Shown: one piece after another, positions 41,648 through 50,283 of the stretch
Position numbering within the stretch: the stretch's first letter is position 1
How the letters are laid out: every line of letters starts with the position of its first letter
Assembly (NCBI RefSeq): GCF_005924265.1
Contig: NZ_VCLB01000012.1
Coordinates: 16,745 to 80,744 of the forward strand
Reading direction: 5' to 3'
DNA from: Martelella lutilitoris
GTDB taxonomy: Bacteria > Pseudomonadota > Alphaproteobacteria > Rhizobiales > Rhizobiaceae
Length of the DNA: 64,000 nucleotides
Position numbers and translations under genes: made by a program
The notes under the pieces: generated by a model
What the model was told of the DNA's origin: nothing
Databases searched by the model: none
The model's input: only the letters and a program-made list of their open reading frames with translations

Positions 41648-42499
41648 TCAGTCGCGCAGAAGCTCATTGATGCCGGTCTTGGAACGGGTGCGCTCGTCGA
41701 CGCGCTTGACGATGACGGCGCAGTAGAGGCCCGGTCCCGGCGCGCCGTTGCCCATGGGCTTGGCGGCGGGCAGCGTGCCGGCGACGACGACCGAATAGGG
41801 CGGGATTTCGCCATAGGTGATCTCGCCGGTGGCGCGGTCGACGATCTTGGTCGACTTGCCGATATAAACGCCCATGCCGAGAACCGAGCCCTCGCGCACG
41901 ATGCAGCCCTCGACCACTTCCGAGCGCGCGCCGATAAAGCAATTGTCCTCGATGATGGTCGGGCCGGCCTGCATCGGTTCCAGCACGCCGCCGATGCCGA
42001 CGCCGCCGGAGAGGTGGACATTCTTGCCGATCTGGGCGCAGGAGCCGACGGTGGCCCAGGTGTCGACCATCGTGCCCTCATCGACATGGGCGCCGAGATT
42101 GACGAAGGAGGGCATCAGCACCACGCCGGGCGCAATATAGGCAGAGCGGCGCACCACGGCGTTGGGCACGGCGCGGAAACCGGCGGCGCGGAACTGGTTG
42201 TCGCCCCAGCCTTCGAATTTGGACGGCACCTTGTCCCACCAGGTGGCTTCGCCCGGGCCGCCCTTGACCACTTCCATGTCGTTGAGGCGGAAAGACAGGA
42301 GAACCGCCTTCTTCAGCCACTGGTTGACCTTCCAGGCGCCGTGTTCCTGGCGCTCGGCAACGCGTGCCTCACCGCTGTCCAGCAGGTTGAGCGCATCCTC
42401 GACCGCTTCGCGCACTTCGCCCTTGGTCGAAACGGAGATTTCGGCGCGGTTTTCAAATGCGGTCTCGATGGTTTTTTCAAGCGATGCGTGGTCGGTCAT
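41648..42499 (-). CDS. dapD: 2,3,4,5-tetrahydropyridine-2,6-dicarboxylate N-succinyltransferase
   Basis: Succinylates tetrahydrodipicolinate, the step committing to the succinylase branch that dapE continues. The 283-residue protein has an N-terminal helical domain and a left-handed beta-helix of hexapeptide repeats ([39 protein letters not shown]). The start at 42497-42499 has AGGA upstream. It lies 93 bp ahead of dapE. Confidence 0.96.
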   Translation of the reverse strand: MTDHASLEKTIETAFENRAEISVSTKGEVREAVEDALNLLDSGEARVAERQEHGAWKVNQWLKKAVLLSFRLNDMEVVKGGPGEATWWDKVPSKFEGWGDNQFRAAGFRAVPNAVVRRSAYIAPGVVLMPSFVNLGAHVDEGTMVDTWATVGSCAQIGKNVHLSGGVGIGGVLEPMQAGPTIIEDNCFIGARSEVVEGCIVREGSVLGMGVYIGKSTKIVDRATGEITYGEIPPYSVVVAGTLPAAKPMGNGAPGPGLYCAVIVKRVDERTRSKTGINELLRD

Positions 42500-42639
42500 G
42501 TGGTCGTCCTTGTCAATGTCGCGTCTGATCGGCGCGGAAGAATCCGTCAAGCGTCTGGCTGTCCCTCTGCTCTAGGCGAGGCGGGCCAGTGCGTCAATCT
42601 TTGCCGACGGCTTTGAGGCGTATGAGCGAAAACGCAAAT

Positions 42640-42661
42640 GCCCCCGCGAAAACGCGAGGGC
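42640..42661 (-). terminator. Hairpin downstream of the EF-hand gene
   Basis: GCCCTCGCG-TTTT-CGCGGGGGC on the minus strand (one mismatch), followed by ATTTGCGTTTT. It lies between the EF-hand gene and dapD and probably ends the EF-hand transcript. Confidence 0.5.
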
Positions 42662-42722
42662 ATGCCGATGATGCGCATCGGACGCGACCGATGGAGACGG
42701 TCTGGAGAAGGGGGCCGGATGC

Positions 42723-43346
42723 CTACCAGCGCATCGGGCGATCCGGCAGGTCGTCCACGGTGATCACCATGTCGCCGTTGCGGTCCATGCGGGCAAACAT
42801 CTTCGCCGACAAGGCGGCGAATTCCTCCTGCGAGATCTGGCCGCTGCGATCGCTGTCGGCGCGGATGAAGAAGACGCGCTGCATGTCGCCGCGATGATGG
42901 CCGTTCCATTCGCTCCGGCGACGTTCGCCATCGGGGCCCATCCGGCGGGACCCGTCGTCCCGCATCGCCATGCGCGGCTTATAGCCCTGGCGGCTGTCGT
43001 CATCTTGATCCCTGGCCATCGCGGCGCGCTTTTCTTGGCTCTCGGGGCGGGGATTGGTCTTTCGGAATTCGGCGATCTTCGCCTTGCGGTAATCGGCAAA
43101 TTCGCCGGGCGTGATCACGCCGTCGCCATTGACGTCGATCGTCGCGAAGCGCCCGTCCTGGAAGGCGGCGACCTCCTCCTCGGTGATCTTTCCGTTCTTG
43201 TCGGCGTCGGCAGTCTTCAAGAGGAAGATATAGCCGCGTTCGACGGGGGCGGGCCCGCGCATATCGCGCGCAATGCTCGGCATGGCGGTTGCGCCGAAGG
43301 CCAGTGTCGTTGCGAGCGCGGTCAGGGTGAGATGCTTGACGGTCAT
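42723..43346 (-). CDS. Secreted EF-hand calcium-binding protein
   Basis: A 207-residue protein with a signal peptide (LTLTALATTLAFGATAMPSIA, cleavage near residue 27) and four EF-hand loops: DADKNGKITEEE (47-58), DVNGDGVITPGE (71-82), DSDRSGQISQEE (164-175) and the less regular DRNGDMVITVDD (188-199). A charged linker rich in Arg and Asp joins the two pairs. It resembles the periplasmic calcium-binding EF-hand proteins of Rhizobiales; no enzyme activity is implied. Confidence 0.87.
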   Translation of the reverse strand: MTVKHLTLTALATTLAFGATAMPSIARDMRGPAPVERGYIFLLKTADADKNGKITEEEVAAFQDGRFATIDVNGDGVITPGEFADYRKAKIAEFRKTNPRPESQEKRAAMARDQDDDSRQGYKPRMAMRDDGSRRMGPDGERRRSEWNGHHRGDMQRVFFIRADSDRSGQISQEEFAALSAKMFARMDRNGDMVITVDDLPDRPMRW

Positions 43347-43435
43347 GGCTCAAATCCTCGTTTTGCCGTGATGACAAGACGAAGGTAAGCGAGCGCCGCC
43401 GTCAGGACGACTTAATTATCCGCAAGGTAGCTGAA

Positions 43436-44167
43436 TTATCGGTAATTCATATTCCGTTCACCAAAGACATCCAGCACGGCGCCGACAAAGCCGGCGAGAT
43501 CCTCTGTGACGTAATCGATATGGGCGGTTTCATCGTCCAGGCGTTCGAAGGCCTCGGCGAAACCGTATTCGAGATTGGGCGGCACGATCAGCACGGTCCT
43601 CATGCCGAGCGTCTTCGGCTCCCGCAGATTGCGCGGCAGGTCCTCGAACATGGCGGCATGGTCCGTATCCACCCCGGAGCGGCGGAGGAATTTCGCATAG
43701 GCATCGGCCTCGGGCTTGGGCGTGAAGCCGGCCGCCACAATGTCGAAGATATCGTCGAAGTGGTCGAGGATGCCGAGCGCCTCGGCGGTTTTTTGGGCAT
43801 GCGGCACGGAGCCGTTGGTGAAGATGAACTTGCGTCCCGGCAGCGCCTTGATCGCCGCACCCAGAACCGGGTTCGGCTCGAGCACGGAATAGTCGATCTC
43901 GTGCGCCTTTTCGAGAAAGTCGTTGGGGTCGATATCGTGATTGATCATCAGCCCCTGAAGCGTCGTGCCGTGGTCGCGGTAATAGCTCTTCTGCAGCACG
44001 CGCGCTTCGTCTTCCGGCAGTGACAGGAGGCTCGACACATAGGCCGTCATGTTGCGGTCGACCTGGGCAAAGAGGTCGACATGATGCGGGTAGAGCGTGT
44101 TGTCGAGGTCGAAGACCCAGTCACGGATCGTCTCGAAATCGGCGGCTTCGGGATGTGTTCTGGTCAT
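43436..44167 (-). CDS. HAD-superfamily pyrimidine 5'-nucleotidase
   Basis: A 243-residue HAD hydrolase of the SDT1-like pyrimidine 5'-nucleotidase group. Motif I is WVFDLDNTLYPHHVDLFAQVD (nucleophile Asp and Asp+2), motif II is KFIFTNGSVPHA, and motif III/IV is around HAAMFEDLPRNL. In rhizobia this gene sits between argB and dapD, as it does here apart from the inserted transporters. The physiological substrate is unknown. Confidence 0.88.
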   Translation of the reverse strand: MTRTHPEAADFETIRDWVFDLDNTLYPHHVDLFAQVDRNMTAYVSSLLSLPEDEARVLQKSYYRDHGTTLQGLMINHDIDPNDFLEKAHEIDYSVLEPNPVLGAAIKALPGRKFIFTNGSVPHAQKTAEALGILDHFDDIFDIVAAGFTPKPEADAYAKFLRRSGVDTDHAAMFEDLPRNLREPKTLGMRTVLIVPPNLEYGFAEAFERLDDETAHIDYVTEDLAGFVGAVLDVFGERNMNYR

Positions 44168-44442
44168 GGACCTGCTTATGGCAGAGCCGGCGCGGGAAGG
44201 GAACTGATTTCCGTCAAGACCGGACCGGCCTGCTTCCGGGGCGGGCGAGACTGTGCTAAGCAGAAGCCATGAAAACCGGACCGATCAGCTTTTCGCCTTG
44301 CGGCGCGATCATCCTGCAGGACAGAAAGCGCCTGCCGGCCCGGTTTTTCGCGAATTTCTGCAAGACCGCCTGCGGCAGGCTTCCAGCGAGCGTGAACTGA
44401 CCTCCACCCCTTCGGTTTCCCGCCTCGCAAGGTCTTACTCCC

Positions 44443-45357
44443 ATGGAACTCTGGATCGGCATCACTTTCGCCGCCGCCTTTCTGCAGAACATGCGCTCCA
44501 CGCTTCAGAAATACCTGAAGGGGCGCATGGCCACGCTCGGCTCCACCTTCACCCGTTTCGGCTTCGGCCTGCCCTTTGCCGCGCTCTATTTCGCCTTCCT
44601 GGCCTTCGGCCTCGACCGTCCGGTGCCGGCGGCCAACGCCGACTTCGCCTTCTGGGCGCTGATCGGCGCCGTCAGCCAGATCGGCGCCACCTTCCTGCTG
44701 GTCTATCTGTTTTCCTTCCGCAATTTCGTTGTGGGAACGGCCTATTCGCGCACCGAGCCGGCGCAGGCGGCCATCCTCGCCTTCATCTTCTTCGGCGCCA
44801 CCATCTCTCTTGCCGCCGTCGCCGCCATTCTCATCTCGATTGCCGGCGTCATGCTGATCTCGCTGTCACGCAACGACATGGGCTTTGGCGGGCTTATTCG
44901 CGGGCTTTTGACCCGCACGGCGCTGGTCGGCATCGCATCCGGCACGCTGTTCGGGCTTTCGGCGGTTTCCTATCGCGCGGCATCTCTGGCGCTCGCGCCA
45001 AGCCTGCCGCACTCCGACGCGATCATGCAGGCCGCCTTCACCCTGGTTATCGTCATCGCGGTGCAGACGCTTGCCATGCTTGTCTACATGCTCGCCTTCG
45101 ATCGCGCCGAACTGGTGAAGGTCGCAAGGGCCTGGCGGCCGGCGCTCGCCGTCGGTTTCGTCGGCGCAACCGCATCCTTCGGCTGGTTCATCGCCATGAC
45201 CCTGCAGCAGGCGGCGATCGTCAAGGCGGTGGCGCAGGTGGAAATGCTGTTCTCCTTCGCCACATCGGTCATCGTCTTCAAGGAGAAGATGACCGGGGCC
45301 GAAGCGATTGGCTGCGCGCTCGTCGTCCTCGGCGTGCTGACGCTGCTTCTGGCATAG
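44443..45357 (+). CDS. DMT-superfamily transporter (EamA domains)
   Basis: A 304-residue inner-membrane protein with ten hydrophobic helices arranged as two EamA repeats; the second ends VEMLFSFATSVIVFKEKMTG, the conserved end-of-repeat element. Such proteins export small metabolites or amino acids; the substrate cannot be read. The region upstream (44168-44442) holds no convincing gene. It is followed 71 bp later by two MFS genes. Confidence 0.85.
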   Translation: MELWIGITFAAAFLQNMRSTLQKYLKGRMATLGSTFTRFGFGLPFAALYFAFLAFGLDRPVPAANADFAFWALIGAVSQIGATFLLVYLFSFRNFVVGTAYSRTEPAQAAILAFIFFGATISLAAVAAILISIAGVMLISLSRNDMGFGGLIRGLLTRTALVGIASGTLFGLSAVSYRAASLALAPSLPHSDAIMQAAFTLVIVIAVQTLAMLVYMLAFDRAELVKVARAWRPALAVGFVGATASFGWFIAMTLQQAAIVKAVAQVEMLFSFATSVIVFKEKMTGAEAIGCALVVLGVLTLLLA

Positions 45358-45428
45358 GTCTGATTGACTTGTCTGCGGCGAGCGGCAAAGGATGGGAGAG
45401 GGGACAACCAATCCGAACGGGGACGTGA

Positions 45429-46907
45429 ATGACGCAAGCGCCTGAGACGGAAGCGCCGGCCTATCCGGGGCGATGGCTGGCGATGTCGGTGCTGATCGCC
45501 GCGGCCTTCATGAACCTTCTCGATGCCACCATCGTCAATGTGGCGCTGCCGGTCATCGGCAAGGATCTCGACGCCCACAGTTCGTCGCTGGAATGGGTCA
45601 TCGCCGGCTATGTAATGGTCTTCGCGCTCGCTCTGATGCCCTGCGGGCGGCTTGGCGACATCATCGGCAAGAAGCGGATGTTCCTGTTCGGCGTGGGTTT
45701 CTTCACCCTGGCCTCGGCCTGTTCCGGCGCCGCGCCCAATATCACGACGCTGGTGGTCGCGCGGCTCTGCCAGGGGCTGGGGGCCGCGATCATGGCGCCG
45801 CAGGTTCTGGCGCTGGCGCAGGACATGTTTGCCTCCAAGGAGCGTTCCAGCGCCTTCTCGCTGTTCGGGATCGCGAGCGGCATCGCCATCGTTTCCGGCC
45901 CGCTGATCGGCGGCTGGCTGATCGCGATCGACCTTTTCGGGCTCGAATGGCGCTCGATCTTCTACATCAACGTGCCGGTCGGCATCGCCGCCGTGATCGC
46001 CGGTCGCATCCTCATTCCCGACATCGCGTCGAGCGAACGGTCTTCGCTGGACGTCATCGGGGTGCTGATCGTCGCCGCCGCCTTCGTGCTGCTGATCTTT
46101 CCGCTGGTCGAGGCGCGACGGTTCGGCTGGCCGCTCTGGTGCTTTGCGATGATCATCGCCGCCTTTCCGGCCTTTGCCGGCTTTTACGTCTTCGAGCGGC
46201 GGCGGGAGCGACAGGGACTTTCCCAGCTTCTGCCGGTCTCGCTGATGCGCAATCACGGCTATCGGCTCGGCGGCTTCGTCGCGCTGGTGTTTTACTCGAC
46301 GCCGGCCGGCCTGTTCATGACCTTCGCGCTCTTCCTGCAGCAGGGTTTTGGCTTCACCCCGCTCGAGGCGGGGCTTTCCACCGTCCCCTTTCCGCTCGGC
46401 GCCTTCCTCTCCGCCTTCACCAACAGCCGTCTCTCCGACCGCTTCCTGAAGGGGCGGATCCTTGCGGCATCGGCGATGATGGCGGCCGGTTACGTGATGC
46501 TGTTCTTTGTCGTCCTCGGGGCCGACCGGCATCTGGCCATCCTCGATTTCGCCCCGCCTCTGTTCATCTGCGGCTTTTCGCTGGGCATGACGGCCTCGCC
46601 GCTGTTCCAGACGATCCTTGCCGATGTGCCGGGCCGCGACGCGGGTTCCGCTTCCGGCGCGCTGCAGGCCATCCAGCAGGCGGGCAGCGCGCTCGGCATC
46701 GCCATTGCCAGCGCCCTGTTCTTCTCCATCATCGCCGCGCGCCAGCAGGCGGGCGCAGCGACGGCGGATGCCTATGTCGCCGGCTTTTCCGCCAGCATCG
46801 GCTACATGATCCTTGCCATGGCGACCGTCTTCGTCGCCGCGCTTTTCATGCCCGCCGTCAAGCCGTCCGGAGAAAAGCCGGAAACCGAAGGCATGATGCT
46901 CGGCTGA
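45429..46907 (+). CDS. DHA2-type MFS multidrug exporter 1
   Basis: A 492-residue, 14-helix major facilitator of the EmrB/QacA group. It has the DHA2 motif D1 LDATIVNVALPVIGKDL in helix 1, motif A GRLGDIIGKKRMF and the motif C-like helix 5 GIASGIAIVSGPLIGGWL. These pumps exchange lipophilic cations or drugs for protons. It is the first of two tandem paralogues. No adjacent emrA or tetR gene is present, so the pump probably works alone or with an unlinked partner. Confidence 0.9.
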   Translation: MTQAPETEAPAYPGRWLAMSVLIAAAFMNLLDATIVNVALPVIGKDLDAHSSSLEWVIAGYVMVFALALMPCGRLGDIIGKKRMFLFGVGFFTLASACSGAAPNITTLVVARLCQGLGAAIMAPQVLALAQDMFASKERSSAFSLFGIASGIAIVSGPLIGGWLIAIDLFGLEWRSIFYINVPVGIAAVIAGRILIPDIASSERSSLDVIGVLIVAAAFVLLIFPLVEARRFGWPLWCFAMIIAAFPAFAGFYVFERRRERQGLSQLLPVSLMRNHGYRLGGFVALVFYSTPAGLFMTFALFLQQGFGFTPLEAGLSTVPFPLGAFLSAFTNSRLSDRFLKGRILAASAMMAAGYVMLFFVVLGADRHLAILDFAPPLFICGFSLGMTASPLFQTILADVPGRDAGSASGALQAIQQAGSALGIAIASALFFSIIAARQQAGAATADAYVAGFSASIGYMILAMATVFVAALFMPAVKPSGEKPETEGMMLG

Positions 46908-46989
46908 CCGGGCGAAAGGCTGTGAATTGACATTTCCGCCGTCCTCCCCCAAGTGGTGACGGCCCCTCAACCAAGATGCGGAGATCCCA

Positions 46990-48495
46990 TTGGCTTCCAG
47001 TCAGACGGAAACCGCGCCGAACGGCGCGACGGCGGAGCAGAACCCGGGCCGCTGGACGGCGCTCGCCGTGCTGCTGTCTGCGGTGTTCATGAACATGCTC
47101 GACGTCACCATCGTCAATGTGGCGTTGCCGTCGATCCAGGAGGGGCTGAACGCCTCCAACTCCGCAATCGAATGGATCGTCGCCGGCTATGTGCTGATGT
47201 TCGCGCTCGCGCTGCTGCCCTTCGGGCGGCTTGGCGACATTCTCGGCAAGAAGACCATGTTCATTGCCGGCGTCGCCTGTTTCACGGTGGGGTCCGCCCT
47301 TTGCGGCCTTTCGCACACAACGCTGATGCTGGTGCTCGCCCGCCTGTTCCAGGGCTTTTCGGCGGCGATGATGACGCCGCAGGTACTGGCGCTGACGACG
47401 GTGATGTTTTCGGCAAACGAGCGCGCCCGGGCCTTCAGCTTCTTCGGCATGATGGCGGGGATCGCGACCGTCAGCGGCCCGATCATCGGCGGCTTTCTGG
47501 TCGAGCACAGCCTGTTCGGCCTCGGCTGGCGGGCGATCTTCCTGATCAATTTGCCGATCGGCCTGTTCGCCATCGTCGCCGGCGCAAAGCTCGTGCCGTC
47601 AACGCCGCGTCGGGCCGATATTCGCAACGACTATCTCGGCATTTTTCTGATCGCGGTCGCCATGTTCATGCTGATCTTCCCGCTGGTGGAGGGCCGCACC
47701 TTCGGCTGGCCGCTCTGGTGCTTTGCCATGATGGTCGCCGCCCTTCCGGTGCTGATTGCCTTCGTCATGTGGGAGCGGCGGCAGAACGCCCGCAAGAAGC
47801 CGCAGCTTCTCTCGTTCCAGCTGATGAAGAATCGCAACTTCATGGTCGGCGGCTCGATGGCGCTGTTCTTCTTCTCGACGCTGCCGGGCTTCTTCCTCTG
47901 CCTCGCTGTCTTCCTGCAGGTCGGCTTCGGTTTCTCGGCGCTGAAATCGGGCATGACCACCGTGCCATTCTCGCTCGGCGTGTTCACCGCCTCGCTGATC
48001 AGCGGGCGCATCGGCCATAGCTATCTGAAACCGCGGGTGATCTTCGGCATCGCGCTCCTCGGCGTCGGCATGTTCTGGCTGAGGCTCTACGTGCTCGGCG
48101 TCGGCGACGAGGTGTCGCGCTGGGCCTTGTTCGCGCCGCTGATCGTCTCGGGTCTTGGCCTCGGCATTGCCATCGCCTCCATCTTCCAGCTCGTGCTCTC
48201 CGGCGTGCCGCACGAGGAGGCGGGCTCGGCGTCCGGCGCGCTGCAGGCCGTGCAGCAACTCGGCGGAGCCTTCGGCATCGCCATCATCAGCGGCATCTTC
48301 TTTGCCCGCCTCTCCATGACGCTTGAGGCCGGCGCCGACAACCACCCGGCCTATGTCAGCGCCTTCGCCATGGCGCTGATCTACAATCTCGTCGCCTATG
48401 TCGGCGTGATCGCGCTTGCCCTGCTTCTGCCGGCCGACCGCAAGCCGAACGCCTCCGCACCCGCCGCAAAGGAAAACGCCCCGCACATTGCCTGA
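46990..48495 (+). CDS. DHA2-type MFS multidrug exporter 2
   Basis: A 501-residue, 14-helix paralogue of the preceding gene, sharing blocks such as LDVTIVNVALPSIQEGL, IVAGYVLMFALALLPFGRLG and FGWPLWCFAMM. The start is a TTG at 46990 with GGAG at good distance. The gap to the first pump is 82 bp. The two diverge in their cytoplasmic loops and C-terminal tails, suggesting different substrates rather than a recent duplication. Confidence 0.88.
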   Translation: MASSQTETAPNGATAEQNPGRWTALAVLLSAVFMNMLDVTIVNVALPSIQEGLNASNSAIEWIVAGYVLMFALALLPFGRLGDILGKKTMFIAGVACFTVGSALCGLSHTTLMLVLARLFQGFSAAMMTPQVLALTTVMFSANERARAFSFFGMMAGIATVSGPIIGGFLVEHSLFGLGWRAIFLINLPIGLFAIVAGAKLVPSTPRRADIRNDYLGIFLIAVAMFMLIFPLVEGRTFGWPLWCFAMMVAALPVLIAFVMWERRQNARKKPQLLSFQLMKNRNFMVGGSMALFFFSTLPGFFLCLAVFLQVGFGFSALKSGMTTVPFSLGVFTASLISGRIGHSYLKPRVIFGIALLGVGMFWLRLYVLGVGDEVSRWALFAPLIVSGLGLGIAIASIFQLVLSGVPHEEAGSASGALQAVQQLGGAFGIAIISGIFFARLSMTLEAGADNHPAYVSAFAMALIYNLVAYVGVIALALLLPADRKPNASAPAAKENAPHIA

Positions 48496-48539
48496 GGCAG
48501 GTTGAGCGGGGCGCTGAAAGAGACGGGGAATGGGGCCGG

Positions 48540-49427
48540 TTACGGCACGATCAGCGTGCCGGCGCCGCCCTTGGTCAGGATTTCGAGCAGGACCGAATGC
48601 TTGACCTTGCCGTTGAGGATGACGACGCCCTCGACGCCGGCCTCGATCGCCTCGATGCAGGTTTCGACCTTGGGGATCATGCCGCCGGAAATCGTCCCGT
48701 CGAGGATCAGCTTGCGCGCCTCGGCAACCGAAAGCTCCTTGATCAGCTCGCCGCTCTTGTCGAGCACGCCGGGCACATCCGTCAGGAACAGAAGGCGCGT
48801 CGCGCGAAGCGCGCCCGCGATCGCGCCGGCGAAGGTGTCGGCATTGATGTTGTAGGTATGGCCGTCATTGCCGGGGGCGACGGGGGCAATTACCGGGATC
48901 ATCTCGGACTTGGCGAGAAGATCGAGCAGCGTGGTGTCCACCGTGTCGACCTCGCCGACGAAGCCCAGATCGAGAATGCGCTCGATGTTGGAATCGGGGT
49001 CGATGACGGTCTTCTTCGCCTTTTCGGCGAAGACCATATTGCCGTCCTTGCCGCAAAGGCCGATCGCCCATTCGCCGGTCTGGTTGATCAGCGCCACGAT
49101 TTCCTTGTTGATCGAACCGGCCAGCACCATCTCGACGATCTCCACGGTCGCCTGGTCGGTGACGCGAAGCCCGCCCTCGAACTTCGATTCGATGCCCATG
49201 CGCTTCAGCATGTTGCCGATCTGCGGGCCGCCGCCATGCACGACGATCGGGTTGACGCCCGACTGTTTCAGAAGCGCGATGTCGCTGGCGAAGGCCTGGC
49301 CGAGTTCCGCATCGCCCATGGCGTGACCGCCATATTTCACGACGATGGTCTTGTTCTCGTATTTCTGCATATAGGGCAGCGCCTGCACCAGCAGACGTGC
49401 CTGAACTTCGCTTTCCGACAATGACAT
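48540..49427 (-). CDS. argB: Acetylglutamate kinase
   Basis: Second step of arginine synthesis, phosphorylating N-acetylglutamate. The 295-residue protein has the glycine-rich substrate loop [11 protein letters not shown], the NAG-binding [11 protein letters not shown] and the C-terminal [18 protein letters not shown]. The N-terminal helix needed for arginine feedback is present. Rhizobial PII proteins bind this enzyme, linking it to glnD by established knowledge. It lies downstream of engB on the same strand. Confidence 0.96.
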   Translation of the reverse strand: MSLSESEVQARLLVQALPYMQKYENKTIVVKYGGHAMGDAELGQAFASDIALLKQSGVNPIVVHGGGPQIGNMLKRMGIESKFEGGLRVTDQATVEIVEMVLAGSINKEIVALINQTGEWAIGLCGKDGNMVFAEKAKKTVIDPDSNIERILDLGFVGEVDTVDTTLLDLLAKSEMIPVIAPVAPGNDGHTYNINADTFAGAIAGALRATRLLFLTDVPGVLDKSGELIKELSVAEARKLILDGTISGGMIPKVETCIEAIEAGVEGVVILNGKVKHSVLLEILTKGGAGTLIVP

Positions 49428-49514
49428 GGATTACCCCGGGTGCTTTGATCCTCGCGGCCTTTTAGCGCATCCGCGCGTCTTAGTGAATATTGCGCTGCCA
49501 AGTATTGCGCGGGG

Positions 49515-50165
49515 TCAGGTCGCCACTGTCTCCTGGATCGCCTGCCTGAGGTCGTCGAGCCCGGCATTCTTTTCGGAGGAGGTGGCGATCAGCCCGGGGA
49601 AGGCTGCGGGACGCTTGCGGATCTTCTCGGCTGTGGCGGCGAGGAGCTTCTCGACCGCCGGCGGCTTGATCTTGTCGGACTTGGTCAGCACGATCTGGTA
49701 GGAAACCGCGGCCTTGTCGAGCAGGTCGAGCACCTCCTCGTCATTCTTCTTGACGCCGTGGCGGGCGTCGATCAGCACATAGACGCGCTTCAGCGTGGCG
49801 CGGCCGCGCAGATAGTCGAAGACGAGCTTGGTCCACTGGTCGACCTGTTGCTTTGGCGCCTGGGCATAGCCATAGCCGGGCATGTCGACAAGCGCCATCG
49901 GCGGCAGGTCCTCGCCTGAACCGGAATAGCCGTCGGGAACGAAATAGTTGAGCTCCTGGGTGCGGCCCGGCGTGTTGGACGTCCGCGCCAGACCTTTCTG
50001 GGCGAGAAGCGCGTTGATCAGCGAGGACTTGCCGACATTGGAGCGCCCGGCAAAGGCGACTTCGGGCGGGCCTTCCGGCGGCAGGAACTTCATCGACGGC
50101 ACGCCGCGGATGAAGATCCACGGACGGGCGAACAGGGCGGCGTCTTTGTCGATCGGCTGGTTCAT
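49515..50165 (-). CDS. engB: Ribosome-biogenesis GTP-binding protein EngB (YihA/YsxC)
   Basis: A 216-residue GTPase needed for large-subunit assembly. The G motifs are visible in order: G1 [12 protein letters not shown]2 Thr in [10 protein letters not shown]3 [11 protein letters not shown]4 LTKSDK and a G5 region ATSSEKNAG. It lies between yidC and argB; an intrinsic terminator in the yidC-engB gap suggests its own promoter or read-through. Confidence 0.95.
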   Translation of the reverse strand: MNQPIDKDAALFARPWIFIRGVPSMKFLPPEGPPEVAFAGRSNVGKSSLINALLAQKGLARTSNTPGRTQELNYFVPDGYSGSGEDLPPMALVDMPGYGYAQAPKQQVDQWTKLVFDYLRGRATLKRVYVLIDARHGVKKNDEEVLDLLDKAAVSYQIVLTKSDKIKPPAVEKLLAATAEKIRKRPAAFPGLIATSSEKNAGLDDLRQAIQETVAT

Positions 50166-50182
50166 AGCGTTTGTCTACCACG

Positions 50183-50210
50183 AAAGAAAAAGCCCGGCCA
50201 AGCGCCGGGC
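50183..50210 (-). terminator. Intrinsic terminator downstream of yidC
   Basis: On the minus strand GCCCGGC-gctt-GGCCGGGC is followed by TTTTTCTTT. A second perfect 10-bp hairpin (GCGTTGCCGG/CCGGCAACGC, 50215-50240) lies just before it. Confidence 0.8.
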
Positions 50211-50283
50211 AGGAGCGTTGCCGGGGCTTTCCGGCAACGCGCTGTCTTGATTGTCATCCCCTGATGCGGGAACGAGCAGGTGA

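Noticed and set aside
44269..44400. 43-codon plus-strand frame (MKTGPISFSPCGAII...) before the DMT transporter
   Set aside because: No ribosome-binding site of note, no family resemblance and low information; it could be chance. Not listed as a gene.
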